Source: CAVTJL01 sp963828215 (lineage in GTDB: Bacteria > Pseudomonadota > Alphaproteobacteria > Geminicoccales > Geminicoccaceae). From it: DNA of 64,000 nt. Location: contig CAWHFO010000016.1 in NCBI GenBank assembly GCA_963828215.1, forward strand, positions 62,001-126,000. Direction: 5' to 3'. The notes under the pieces were generated by a model that searched no databases, was not told the origin of the DNA, and saw nothing but the letters and a program-made list of their open reading frames with translations. Of this stretch, positions 8,757-18,298 are shown in pieces. The translations under genes were made by a program, and so were the position numbers. Each line of letters opens with the position of its first letter. Position 1 is the first letter of the stretch.

Positions 8757-10660
8757 ATGGCAGGCTCAACGTTCCCGACGAATCCGATCGACCTTCAACG
8801 GCTTCTCGACGAATGCCACAGCGGGATCGTACGGCTGCCGGACTTTCAGCGCAGCTGGGTTTGGGACGAAGACCGCATCAAGAGCTTAATCGCTTCGGTC
8901 TCTCGAGCGTTTCCCGTTGGGGCGCTAATGTCCCTCGACACGGGAGGTCCGGTCAACTTCAAGCCTCGTCCCGTTGAAGGCGCGCCATGTGCCGCTCGAA
9001 GAAAGCACCCCAATCGCTCCTTCTCGACGGCCAGCAGCGCATGACCTCGCTGTACCAAGTCACGCTGCGTGGCAAGGTTTTGAGACCGTGACACCCAAAA
9101 AAAAGAAAGTCCGGCGCTGGTTCTACATCGATATCCGCAAGGCCATCGACGAAACGGTAGATCGCGAAGAGGCGATTGTTGGCATTCCCGAGGACAAGAT
9201 CGAACGTACCGACTTCGGGCGTGAGATCAGCGCGACCTCTCGACGTCGGAGAAGGAGTACGCGGCCTTAATGTATCCCATGTCTCGGGTATTTGATTGGG
9301 ACAAGTGGCAGGATGGTTTCGATGAATATTGGTCTGGTGAAAGTAACAAAAATAATCGCGAAGATTTCCGATTGTTTAAGCGTCAATTCTCGAAAACTTC
9401 AAATACTATCGCGTCTCTGTTATAGCCCTAGAGCGCGCAACCTCGAAGGAGGCTGTGTGCGTGGTATTTGAGAAGGTGAACACCGGCGGCAAGCCGCTCG
9501 ATGCGTTCGAACTCGTCACTGCCATGTATGCCGCATCGGGCCATGAGCTTCGCAAGGATTGGTATGGCGACGACGGCATCAAGGGACGGCATCGCCGCCT
9601 CGCCGATGCCCTACGGCATGGGGATTCCGATGCTGGTATCCTCGCCGGTGTCAGCAACACCGACTTTCTCCAGGCGGCTTCGCTCTTCTACACCCGAGAC
9701 AGGCGGCGTGCCGCGGAGCTTGCTGGCAAGCAGGGCAAGGAGCTGCCCGCCGTGTCTGGTAATCGTCAGGCGCTCCTGGATCTTCCCCTCGAAGCCTACA
9801 AGCAGTTCGAGACCAGGGTGGAACACGGCTTCATGCAGGCTGCCAAGTTCTTGCACATGCTACACATTTACCAAATCTTTGATTTGCCCTATCAAATCGC
9901 CCGTCATTCCCCTGGCGTCTATCCTCGCCGATATTGGCGAAGCGTGGGAGCACGAGGCAAATCGTGAGAAGCTGGTGCAGTGGTATTGGAATGGTGTGTT
10001 TGGCGAGCTCTACGGCTCCGCCGTGGAATCGCGCATAGCGCGCGACTTCATGGAAGTGCCGCCCTGGCTGAGGGGGGGGTGCCGAGCCCTCAACCGTAAG
10101 GGAGACCATCTTCCGAGCCGACCGGCTGAAGACGATGCGAATGCGGCTGTCGGCCGCCTACAAAGGCATGAATGCCTTGCTGATGAAGGAAGGCGCACAG
10201 GATTTTCGCTCTGGCCAGAATCCGACTATACCGTCTTCTTCGGCGAGAATGTGGATATCCACCACATCTTCCCGCAGGACTGGTGCAAAGGGCGCGGCAT
10301 CAAGCCTGCGATCTTTGACTCCATCATCAACAAGACGCCACTTTCCTACCGCACCAATAGGATCATCGGCGGCGTCGCTCCATCCCACTACATCGCCAAG
10401 CTCGAAAGAGGAATGACTCCAGTCCGCCGATCAGCAGCGAGAAGCTCGATGGCTACCTGAAGTCACACAAGATCGACCCGCTGCTACTGCGTGCAGACAA
10501 TTTTGAGACGTTCATGGAGGACCGGCAAAAGCGGCTCCTCGCGCTTATCGAGCAGGCCATGGGCAAAGCTGCTTACACCGACAGTGTCGTGGAGGAGGGC
10601 GAGGATGTTGAGGCGGACGAGGATACGACGGAAGCGGGCCTGACGATTGCGGCGGCATAG
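8757..10660 (+). CDS. DUF262/HNH (GmrSD-like) restriction nuclease (many frameshifts)
   Basis: Proteins of this kind act in phage defence: GmrSD cleaves modified (glucosylated hydroxymethylcytosine) DNA, and related DUF262 proteins are found in several defence systems. The N-terminus has the DUF262 signature LPDFQRSWVW followed by IKSLIASV, then the nucleotide-binding motif DGQQRMTSLY, and later FEKVNTGGKPLDAFELV. The C-terminal part carries an HNH-like site, DIHHIFPQDWC, then NKTPLSYRTN. At least eight shifts (about 8972, 9012, 9082, 9232, 9392, 9905, 10074, 10415) split it; joined length is about 630 residues. GC is visibly lower and codons differ from neighbours, a sign of horizontal gain. 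It stands alone. It could be a true decayed gene, but conserved motifs survive in all fragments. Confidence 0.8.
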
Positions 10661-10711
10661 GAACTGCTCTTGTCCAGTCCATAGACTTTGCTGGATAGTG
10701 GCCGGTCACCT

Positions 10712-11435
10712 TCACACCGCCAGGTACTCGTGGCGCAGGTCGGCGTTGTCGAGGACGTCCTTGGCGGTGCCGTCGAAGACGATCTGGCCCATGTCGAGGA
10801 TCACGGCCCGGTCGGCGAGCTCGAGGGCGGCCAGGGCGTTCTGCTCGACGATGATCGTGGTGATTCCGATCTTCTTGACCTCGTGCAGGATGGCCTTCGA
10901 TCTCGCGGACGATCTGCGGGGCCAGGCCCTCGTAGGGCTCGTCGAGGAGGAGAAGCTTGAGGTCGCGGGCGAGGGCCCGGGCCACGGCCAGCATCTGCTG
11001 CTCGCCGCCCGAGAGGGTCGTGGCCTCCTGGCGGCGCCGCTCGGCGAGGCGCGGGAAGTGCGCATAGACCTCCTCGAACGACCAGCCGCGCGGCTCGGCC
11101 ACCTGGGCGACGACGAGATTCTCCTCGACGGTCAGGCCGGCGATGATGCGGCGGTCCTCGGGCACGAGGCCGACCCCGGCGCGCGCCGCCTCGTGCGCCC
11201 GCATGAGGTGCAGCGGCTGGCCCGCCAGATGGATCTCGCCCTGCTTGAGCTGGGGATTGGCGGCCCGGGCGATGGTCCTGAGGGTCGAGGTCTTGCCGGC
11301 GCCGTTGCGGCCGAGCAGCGCCACGATCTCCCTCTCGCGCACGGCGAAGCTGACGCCCTGCACGATGTAGCTCTCGTGGTAGTAGGCGTGGACGTCGCGG
11401 CAGGCGAAGAAGGCGGCCTCGGGTGTGGCGGTCAT
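10712..11435 (-). CDS. livF: Branched-chain amino acid-type ABC transporter ATPase, LivF type (one frameshift)
   Basis: One of the two ATPases of a HAAT-family importer. Walker A GRNGAGKTS, the Q-loop VPEDRRI, signature LSGGEQQMLAVARAL and Walker B LLLLDEPYEGLAP are all present, followed by VEQNALAALELADR, typical of LivF. An extra A near 10895 separates the Walker B half from the C-terminus; joined length is about 240 residues, as usual. The start ATG overlaps the livG stop (ATGA). The substrate class cannot be fixed from the ATPase; systems of this family import branched-chain amino acids but also amides, urea and aromatic acids. Confidence 0.9.
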
Positions 11436-12196
11436 GCGTGCGCCCCGCCGAGATAGGCTTCCTGCACGCGGGGGTTGCCGCGGATCTCCTCGGGCCGGCC
11501 GCTGGCGATGACCTGGCCCTGGGCCAGCACGGTGATCCGCTCGGCCAGGCTGAAGACGACGTGCATGTCGTGCTCGATCACGACCTTGGTCATGCCCGTC
11601 TCGGCGATCTCCTTGAGGAGGTCGATGGTCCGGTTGGTGTCGTGGCGGGACATGCCCGCCGTGGGCTCGTCGAGCAGCAGGAGCCGGGGATGGGCGACGA
11701 GGCAGATCGCGAGCTCGAGGCGCCGCTTGTCGCCGCGGCTGAGATGCTCGGCCGTCCCCTGGAGATGATCGCCGAGCCCGACCCGGGCCAGCGTCCCCGC
11801 CGCCTCCTCGAGGACGGGGTGGCCGGGGCGCAGCGCCTCGAAGGCGTTCGGCCGGAACTGGCCGTCGCGCTTGGCCAGGGCCGCGATGGCGACGTTCTGG
11901 AGGAGCGACATCGCCGGGAAGATCTGCGGCGTCTGGAAGACCCGGGCGATGCCGCGCTGGATGATGGTGTGCGGGCTCAGGCCGCCGAGCGGCTGGCCGG
12001 CGAAGAGGACGGTGCCCTCGTCCGCCTCGATCAGGCCGATGAGCACGTTCAGCAGGGTCGACTTGCCGGCGCCATTGGGGCCGATGATGGCGTGGATCGA
12101 GCCTTCCGCGACGCTGAGGTCGACCTTGCTCAGGGCCTGGAGCCCGCCGAAGCGCTTGCTCACGCCCTGGACCTCGAGGAGCGCGGTCCCGCTCAC
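11432..12196 (-). CDS. livG: Branched-chain amino acid-type ABC transporter ATPase, LivG type
   Basis: An intact 254-residue ATPase, partner of LivF. Walker A GPNGAGKST, VFQTPQIFPAMS after the Q-loop, signature-region LSRGDKRRLELAICL (LSRGD in place of LSGGQ, common in LivG-type proteins) and LLLLDEPTAGMS are visible. The H-loop follows as VIEHDMHVVFSLAERI. The GTG start at 12196 overlaps the livM stop (GTGA), so translation is coupled. It couples ATP hydrolysis to LivH/LivM at the inner membrane. Confidence 0.92.
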   Translation of the reverse strand: MSGTALLEVQGVSKRFGGLQALSKVDLSVAEGSIHAIIGPNGAGKSTLLNVLIGLIEADEGTVLFAGQPLGGLSPHTIIQRGIARVFQTPQIFPAMSLLQNVAIAALAKRDGQFRPNAFEALRPGHPVLEEAAGTLARVGLGDHLQGTAEHLSRGDKRRLELAICLVAHPRLLLLDEPTAGMSRHDTNRTIDLLKEIAETGMTKVVIEHDMHVVFSLAERITVLAQGQVIASGRPEEIRGNPRVQEAYLGGAHA

Positions 12197-13257
12197 GGTG
12201 CCGCCTGCCGCTCGGTGACCGAGCGGTTCTCGCGGCCTTCCTCCCCTGTGCCCGGCGCGTCCGGGACATTGTCCCGACGCGGCCGCACGGTCTGGCCCAG
12301 GGCCTTCCTGGCCCGTCGCCAGAGGTCGACGAAGCCGCCCGGCAGGAAGATCACGATCAGGACGAAGATGAGGCCGAGCACCAGGCGCCACTGCTCGCCG
12401 ATCAGCGACTGCACGACGTTCTCGAAATAGAGCATGAAGGCGGCACCGATCATCGGGCCGATCAGCGTGTTGACCCCGCCGATCACCGACATGATCACGA
12501 CCTGGCCCGACGTTCCCCAATAAAGGCAATTGGTGGCGACGTAGGGCTCGTAGACGACCATCAGGAAGCCGGCGAGGCTCGCATAGAGCGCGCTGATCAT
12601 GAAGCCGGCCATCTTGTAGGCGCGGACGTCGACGCCCGTATACTCGAGGCGCATCGCGTTCTCCTTGATGGCCTGGAGCATGAGCCCGAAGGGCGAGCGC
12701 TTGATCCGCCGCGCGACGAAATAGGCGAGGATGGCGAGCACGGCACAGAAATAGAAGACGTTCTGCCCCTGCATCGGCAAGCCGAGCAACACGGGCTTGG
12801 TGTCCATCGTCAGGCCGTTGTCGCCGCCGGTCCAGCTCTGGAAGATCGAGAGCGCCGCGGCGTGCAGCATCTCGGCGAAGGCCAGCGTCAGGATCGAGAA
12901 ATAGATGCCGGTGCGGCGCAGCGTGATGTAGCCGATGGCGGCGGCGAGCGGGACCGAGGCGACCACGGTCAGCAGCAGGGCCGGCAGGATGTCGGCCGAG
13001 AGATGCTTCAGGGAGAGGCCGGTGACATAGGCCGCGGTGCCGAAGAAGGCGGCGTGTCCGAAGGACAGATAGCCGGTGAAGCCGAGCAGGATGTCGAAGC
13101 CGAGCGCGAAGATGGCCCAGATGACGATCTTGGTGGCGAGCGCCTCGTAGCCGCCGATCCAGACGAGCCAGAAGGGCATGGTCAGCACGACGAGGGCAAA
13201 AAGCCCGAGGGCGGGCAGATCGCCCCGGATGGCCCCGGCGAGACCCGGGCGGCTCAT
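12193..13257 (-). CDS. livM: Branched-chain amino acid-type ABC transporter permease, LivM type
   Basis: An intact 354-residue inner-membrane permease with eight to ten hydrophobic segments. The LivM signature GFTGYLSFGHAAFFGTAAYV is at about residues 60-80, and VMSVIGGVNTLIGPMIGA lies near residue 255. A polar C-terminal tail of about 35 residues, rich in Arg, Asp and Glu, is longer than in E. coli LivM. The start ATG overlaps the livH stop by four bases. It forms the channel together with LivH. Confidence 0.93.
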   Translation of the reverse strand: MSRPGLAGAIRGDLPALGLFALVVLTMPFWLVWIGGYEALATKIVIWAIFALGFDILLGFTGYLSFGHAAFFGTAAYVTGLSLKHLSADILPALLLTVVASVPLAAAIGYITLRRTGIYFSILTLAFAEMLHAAALSIFQSWTGGDNGLTMDTKPVLLGLPMQGQNVFYFCAVLAILAYFVARRIKRSPFGLMLQAIKENAMRLEYTGVDVRAYKMAGFMISALYASLAGFLMVVYEPYVATNCLYWGTSGQVVIMSVIGGVNTLIGPMIGAAFMLYFENVVQSLIGEQWRLVLGLIFVLIVIFLPGGFVDLWRRARKALGQTVRPRRDNVPDAPGTGEEGRENRSVTERQAAP

Positions 13258-14156
13258 TCGAAGACCCCCTTCTTGCCGAGCAGGCCGCGGGGCCGGACGA
13301 GCAGCACGACGACCGCGATGAGATAGACGATGATCTGCTGCATGGCTGCGTATTGGGCGGTGAAGCTCAGGGCCATGCCGAGCAGGACCGCGGCGATCAG
13401 GCCACCCGGCAGCGAGCCCATCCCGCCGATCACCACGACCAGGAAGGAGGGGACCAGGATCTGCATGCCCACGCCCGGGCTCACCTGGGTGATCGGCCCG
13501 CCGAAGACGCCGGCGATCCCGGCGATCATGGCGCCGAGGCCGAAGACGATCGAGAAGCGCTTGGAGATGTCGATGCCGAGGAAGCGCAGCATCTCCGAAT
13601 CACGCATCCCGGCCCGGATCACGAGCCCGAAGGTCGTGAGCTGCAGGAGCGCGAAGACGGCAGCCACGGTCAGGAACGAGACGAGGACCAGGATCAGCCG
13701 CCATTTGGGGAAGGCGACGAATCCCTTGAGGAACGGCACCCAGTTCTGGAGCTGGACGATGCCGTTGCCCCAGCTCGGCAGGGCGAAGGGGATGTTGTTG
13801 GCGCCGAAGATCCATTTCAGCGCCTCCTCGGCGACGATGGCGAGGCCGAAGGTGACGAGGATCTGGTCGGTATGCGGGCGGTCGTAGAAGAAGCGGATCA
13901 GCCCGCGCTCGAGGACGATGCCGACGGCGAAGAGGATGAGCGGCACCAGGACGATGGCGACCACGAAGCTGGTCTTGCCGGCGATCAGCACGGCCAGGTA
14001 GGCGGCGATGATGTAGAGGGCGCCGTGCGCGAAGTTGACGACGCCCAGCGTGCCGAAGATGAGCGTCAGGCCGAGCGCCAGCAGCGCATAGATGGCACCG
14101 AGCTGCAGGCCGGTCAGGGCCTGCAGGAAGATGGCGTTGACGAGGCTGCCCGACAT
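13254..14156 (-). CDS. livH: Branched-chain amino acid-type ABC transporter permease, LivH type
   Basis: An intact 300-residue permease. Typical motifs are LGLTLIFGTLGVVNFAHGAL near the N-terminus and VVVIGGMGSLPGGLIAAVLLG near the C-terminus, with about eight transmembrane segments. It starts 87 bp after the binding-protein stop; a hairpin lies in that gap. It pairs with LivM to form the translocation path. Confidence 0.93.
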   Translation of the reverse strand: MSGSLVNAIFLQALTGLQLGAIYALLALGLTLIFGTLGVVNFAHGALYIIAAYLAVLIAGKTSFVVAIVLVPLILFAVGIVLERGLIRFFYDRPHTDQILVTFGLAIVAEEALKWIFGANNIPFALPSWGNGIVQLQNWVPFLKGFVAFPKWRLILVLVSFLTVAAVFALLQLTTFGLVIRAGMRDSEMLRFLGIDISKRFSIVFGLGAMIAGIAGVFGGPITQVSPGVGMQILVPSFLVVVIGGMGSLPGGLIAAVLLGMALSFTAQYAAMQQIIVYLIAVVVLLVRPRGLLGKKGVFE

Positions 14157-14180
14157 CGCTCTCCCGTCTCCCGGGCGACA

Positions 14181-14210
14181 GGTGCCGGCGACCCGAGGGC
14201 CGCCGGCATC
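14181..14210 (-). other. Hairpin between the Liv-type binding protein and livH
   Basis: A 10-bp stem (one G-T pair) is formed by 14181-14190 and 14201-14210 around a 10-base loop. The core is the perfect 8-bp repeat TGCCGGCG/CGCCGGCA. It follows the binding-protein stop and lacks a T-run. It may be a processing or stabilising stem that lets the binding protein be made in excess of the membrane subunits. The role is inferred. Confidence 0.5.
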
Positions 14211-14243
14211 GGCCTTGCTCCGTTAAAGTCGCCGGCCGCCGGC

Positions 14244-15600
14244 TCAGGCCGGCTCGTAGGGGCCGAGCTCGCCCGGGAACGTGTCGACAGGATACTCCAC
14301 GTCCTTGCGCGGCACCTGCTTCACGATCTCGAGCAGGTCGTACTGGTTGGCCCGGGCGCTCGGCGCCTTGCCCTTCACCACCAGGATGTCGTGGAAGCAC
14401 TGATGGTCGCCGGCGCGCATCAGCGCCTTGCCCGGGCCCATGCCCTCGAACTCGAAGTCCTCGAGCGCCTTGATGACCTCGGGCGGATAGAAGGTGCCGG
14501 CGGTCTCGCAGGCGTTGGCGTAGAGCAGGGTCTGGACATAGGCGGTTTCCGCCGCCTGCGAGGGCGGAAAGCCGTACTCCTTGGAGAAGGCCTCGACGAT
14601 GGCCTTGCTCCCGGGATCGTCGAGCTTGTCGTTCCAGTTGGTCGTGCCGAACACGCCCTCGATGTTGGCGCCGGCACCCTTGGCCATCAGCTCGCTGTAG
14701 AGCGGCACCACGATCTCGATCTGCTTGCCGTTCTTCTGCATGTCGCGGATGCCGAACTGCACCGCCTGGGTCAGCGAGTTGATCATGTCCTTGCCGTAGT
14801 GGTTCAGCACGAGGACATCGGCGTCGGTGTTGAGGAAGGCGGTCAGGAACTGCGAGTAGTCGGCCGTGCCGAGCGGGGTCATGATGTTGTTGACCGTCGT
14901 CCAGCCCTGCTTCTCGGTCGCGTCCTTCATCGACTGGTACTGGGTGTGGCCCCAGGTGTAGTCGGCGGTGAGGTCGAAGGCCCGGCGGTCCTTGCCGTAG
15001 GTCTCGGCCAGGATCGGGCCGAGCGCGATGCCGCTCATATAGGCGTCGAAGAAGTGGCGGAAGCCGTAGCGGCGGCGGTCCTTGCCGGTGGTGTCGTTGG
15101 AGTGGCTGAGGCCGACCATGTAGATCACGCCCATCTCCTGGGCGAGATACTGCTGGGCGACCGCCACCGCCGAGGACGAGCAGCCGCTGAACATGATCAC
15201 CTTGTCGCGCTCGATCATCCGGCTGGCGACGGTGCGGGCGGCGTCCGGGATTGGTCTGGGTGTCGCCGTCGACGTAGGTGACCTTCTTGCCGAGCACGCC
15301 CTGGCCGGTGAGCTTCGAGGGCTTCATGGTGGCGAGCATGCCGCCGCCCTCGTTCAGATGCTTGACGGCGAGCTTGTAGGCCCGGAGCTCGTCGGCGCCT
15401 TCGTCGGCATAGGCGCCGGTCTGGGGCACGTTGAAGCCGAAGACGACGTTCGGTCCCTCGACCGGATAGTTGCCGATCTTCTTGTCGGCGGCCCAGGCGT
15501 GACGGACGAAGCCCATGGGTGCGGCCAGAATGGCGGCGCCGGTTGCTCCGGTGACGAGCGCGCTGCGGCGCGTAAGGCGGCGACCGGTGTGGTCGGACAT
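14244..15600 (-). CDS. Liv-type periplasmic substrate-binding protein, Tat signal (one frameshift)
   Basis: It binds the substrate for the LivHMGF membrane complex. The N-terminus has a twin-arginine signal (RRLTRRSAL then a hydrophobic ATGAAIL) cut near WAADKK, so it is probably exported folded. The mature part shows the Peripla_BP_6 fold: VVFGFNVPQTGAYADEG, a long first lobe, FSGCSSSAVAVAQQ and DYTWGHTQY. An extra G near 15245 splits it; joined length is about 451 residues, somewhat longer than LivK and closer to urea/amide-binding or aromatic-acid members. ATG 15600 follows AAGGGAGCG. It is the first gene of the five-gene operon. The ligand is unknown. Confidence 0.9.
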
Positions 15601-15835
15601 GGCTTGCGCTCCCTTTGACGTTAGCCTCTTTGGAGCAGCTGCCATCCGCGGCTGCCGCATCCACCGGACGTGATGAGTCCTCCAACGCAACCGTCGCCGC
15701 AACCAAACTGCGCTGTTCTGTCTCACCCTTCGTCGCCTTGTCGGGCATCGTGCCGGCTGGGAGGGCAGCGCCGGCGCGATCGGGCTTGCGGGCCGGCGCT
15801 CGGACTCTAGGGTGACCGTGCAACGGGGGGCGAGG
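15601..15835. promoter_or_regulatory. Divergent intergenic region between the Liv and NitT/TauT operons
   Basis: About 235 bp separate the binding-protein start on the minus strand from the first small open frame on the plus strand. Promoters for both operons must lie here, but no clear -35/-10 pair or palindrome stands out in the GC-rich sequence, and no regulator gene is adjacent. Confidence 0.4.
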
Positions 15836-15940
15836 ATGGACGAGGCGTCGGCCGAGAAGCAGACCTTTCGGGTGCGGGCCCGTCGGGGCGACGGCAGGCC
15901 CGCACGGTCGAGCCCGATCTTCGTCATCCCCGAGCGGTGA
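15836..15940 (+). CDS. Possible 34-residue leader ORF coupled to the NitT/TauT ATPase gene
   Basis: An ATG preceded closely by GGGGCGAGG opens a 34-residue frame rich in Arg. Its TGA overlaps the GTG of the next gene (GTGA). The next gene has no good ribosome site of its own, so translation could be coupled through this peptide. The product has no recognised family. It could also be chance, or a piece of a longer gene if an indel lies upstream. Confidence 0.35.
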   Translation: MDEASAEKQTFRVRARRGDGRPARSSPIFVIPER

Positions 15941-16716
15941 CCCCACCCTCGACCCCAGCGAAGGCGGCGATCGAGGTTCGTGGCCTCGGGAAGCGCTTCG
16001 CGACCGACGGCGTGGAGAGCCCGCCTGTCCTCGGCGCCGTGGATCTTCTGGTCGCCGAGAACGAGCTCGTCGTGCTGCTGGGCCGGAGCGGCTGCGGCAA
16101 GACCACGCTCCTGAACATCGTGGCCGGGCTCGAGCCTCCCTCGGCCGGCCTCGTCCTGGTCGACGGCGAGCCCGTGCGCGGCCCCGGGCAGGGCAAGGGC
16201 ATGGTTTTCCAGCAGGGCGCGCTCTTCCCCTGGCTGACGGCCGAGCGCAACGTCGCCTTCGCGGCCCGCAACCGCGGGGCGAGGGGCCGCGATGCGCAGG
16301 CCTTGGCCCAGGAGCTCCTGGGGCTGGTCGGGCTCGCCGGAGCCGAGCAGAAATATCCGTTCGAGCTTTCGGGAGGGATGCAGCAGCGGGTGGCGATCGC
16401 CCGGGCGCTGGCGCTCGATCCCAAGATCCTTCTGATGGACGAGCCTTTCGGCGCGCTCGACGAGCTGACGCGGAACGAGATGCAGGACGAGCTGCTCCGC
16501 GTCTGGCAGGCGCGCCGGAAGACGGTCGTCTTCGTCACTCACAGCATTTTCGAGGGGCTGATCCTCGCCGACCGCGTGCTCGTCATGGCGCCGCGCCCCG
16601 GCCGCTTCGTGCTCGAGCGGCGGATCGAGCTGCCGCGCCCCCGGCGCCGCTCCGATCCGCGTCTCCTCGCCCTCTACGAGGAGATCTGGCAGGTCCTGGG
16701 CGAGCCCACCCCATGA
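15937..16716 (+). CDS. NitT/TauT-type ABC transporter ATPase (SsuB/TauB family)
   Basis: An intact 259-residue ATPase energising the next two permeases. Motifs in order: Walker A GRSGCGKTT, Q-loop MVFQQGALFPWL, signature LSGGMQQRVAIARAL, Walker B ILLMDEPFGALD, and H-loop FVTHSIFEGLILADR. The PWLTAERNV segment is typical of nitrate/sulfonate/taurine importers. It starts with GTG overlapping a small upstream frame, and its stop overlaps the next ATG (ATGA). The substrate cannot be inferred from the ATPase. Confidence 0.9.
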   Translation: MTPPSTPAKAAIEVRGLGKRFATDGVESPPVLGAVDLLVAENELVVLLGRSGCGKTTLLNIVAGLEPPSAGLVLVDGEPVRGPGQGKGMVFQQGALFPWLTAERNVAFAARNRGARGRDAQALAQELLGLVGLAGAEQKYPFELSGGMQQRVAIARALALDPKILLMDEPFGALDELTRNEMQDELLRVWQARRKTVVFVTHSIFEGLILADRVLVMAPRPGRFVLERRIELPRPRRRSDPRLLALYEEIWQVLGEPTP

Positions 16717-17507
16717 GGCGGCACGGGATGGCGCGCCGGATGGCACCTCTCCTGCTCGTGGCGGCTCTGCTGCTCGCCTGGGAGATCGCCTCCCGCCTGG
16801 GGCTGCTCCGCCCCTTCCTCTTTCCGCCGCCCTCGAAGCTCGCGCGAACCTTCGTCGACCTCGCCTTCGACGGCTTTCCCGAGGGCATCCTGCTCTGGGC
16901 GCATGTCGGCGTGACGCTGGGGCGCATCGCCGTCGGCTTCATCGTCGCCCTGGCGCTGGCCGTGCCGCTCGGGGCGCTGATCGGCCGCGTCGCCTGGCTC
17001 GACCGGATGACGGCACCGGTCGTCGCCTTCTGCCGCTCCGTGGCGACGCTGAGCCTTCTCCCCCTGGCGCTCGCCTGGTTCGGCAGCGGCGAGGCGACGA
17101 AAATCTTTCTCATCGGCTATGGCTGCTTCTGGGTGATGCTGGCGAGCACGATCGCGGCCATCAAATATGTCGACCCGGTGCTGGTGCGCGCTGCCCGGAC
17201 GATGGACACGCGAGCCACGTCTCTCTTCTTCAGGGTGGTCCTGCCAGCGGCGCTGCCGCGAATCGTCTCGGGCGCCAGGGTGGCGCTCGGCGTCGGCTTC
17301 ACGGTCATCGTCGGTGCCGAGATGATCGGCACGGTGCAGGGGCTGGGCGCCCTGATCATGCAGGCGCGGACCTTCTATCGCTCGGACATCACCATGGTCG
17401 GGATGCTGATGATCGGCGTGATCGGCCTTGGTCTGTCGATGCTGCTGGCCTTCCTGGAGCATCGGCTCCTGCCCTGGCAGGCCCGGCTCGCGGGGCGCGA
17501 CGGGTGA
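16713..17507 (+). CDS. NitT/TauT-type ABC transporter permease 1
   Basis: An intact 264-residue inner-membrane protein with about six transmembrane segments. The EAA loop motif reads ARTMDTRATSLFFRVVLPAALPRI, and LPLALAWFGSGEATKIFLI is the conserved segment before it. Start and stop overlap the flanking genes (ATGA and GTGA). A second, different permease follows, so the channel is likely a heterodimer rather than the single-permease homodimer usual in this family. Confidence 0.9.
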   Translation: MRRHGMARRMAPLLLVAALLLAWEIASRLGLLRPFLFPPPSKLARTFVDLAFDGFPEGILLWAHVGVTLGRIAVGFIVALALAVPLGALIGRVAWLDRMTAPVVAFCRSVATLSLLPLALAWFGSGEATKIFLIGYGCFWVMLASTIAAIKYVDPVLVRAARTMDTRATSLFFRVVLPAALPRIVSGARVALGVGFTVIVGAEMIGTVQGLGALIMQARTFYRSDITMVGMLMIGVIGLGLSMLLAFLEHRLLPWQARLAGRDG

Positions 17508-18269
17508 CCACGCGAGATCTCGTCGACCGCTGGGCCGGGGCGCTCGGGGCCGCGCTCGTGCTGGGCGCATGGGAAATCGGTGCCCGGCTCGGCTGGGGCG
17601 ACCCGCAGACCCTGCCGGCTCCCTCCCAGGCGCTGATGGTCGCCTGGCACTACCTCACGCCGTCGGAGGTCGGCGCCGACATCGCCATCAGCCTCGGCCG
17701 CATCCTGGCCGGCTTCGTGATCGGCAGCCTCGCCGCGGTGACCCTGGGCGTGCTGGTCGGCTGGTCGGATCGGACGGCGCGCCTGGTCCGGCCGATCGTC
17801 GAGCTGCTGCGGCCCATCCCGCCGCTGGCCTGGATTCCGCTCGCCATCGTCTGGTTCGGTCTCGGCGAGGGCTCGAAGGTGTTCGTGATCGTGCTCGGCG
17901 CCTTCTTCCCGGTGTTCGAGGCGGCCTGGCGGGGGATGCGGGGCGTGCCGCCGGTGGTGCTGCGCGCCGCCCGCACCATGGACGTCCGGGGTGCGCGGCC
18001 TGCTCCTCCAGGTGGCGCTGCCCGCGGCCCTGCCGGACATCGCGACCGGGCTCAGGAACGGCTTCGGGCTCTGCTTCGGCGTGCTGGTGGCGGCCGAGCT
18101 CATCGCCGCGGATCGCGGCATGGGCCACCTCGTGATGGAATCGCGCGAGATCGGCCAGCTCGGCGTCGCGATCTTCGGGATCGCGCTGATCGGGCTCGTC
18201 AATCTCGTCGCCGACTGGCAGCTTGCCTGGATCATCCGGCGCACCGTCGGCCGCTGGCATCCGGTCTGA
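17504..18269 (+). CDS. NitT/TauT-type ABC transporter permease 2 (one frameshift)
   Basis: A second permease, about 254 residues after correcting an extra G near 17990, which falls just inside the EAA loop (ARTMDV then RGLLLQVALPAALPDI). PIPPLAWIPLAIVWFGLGEGSKVF is the family segment before the loop. The GTG start overlaps the upstream stop. It shares only general family likeness with permease 1, so the two are not a recent duplication. Confidence 0.88.
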
Positions 18270-18298
18270 GCGGAACGAGGACAGGGAGAAGAGACATC

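Noticed and set aside
13353..15281. 642-residue open frame opposite livH and the Liv-type binding protein
   Set aside because: Low-complexity Arg/Asp/Glu/His translation; the opposite strand holds two well-conserved genes.
13600..16746. 1048-residue minus-strand frame spanning three genes
   Set aside because: A chance read-through of high-GC DNA; it covers parts of LivH, the binding protein and the antisense of an ATPase in different frames.
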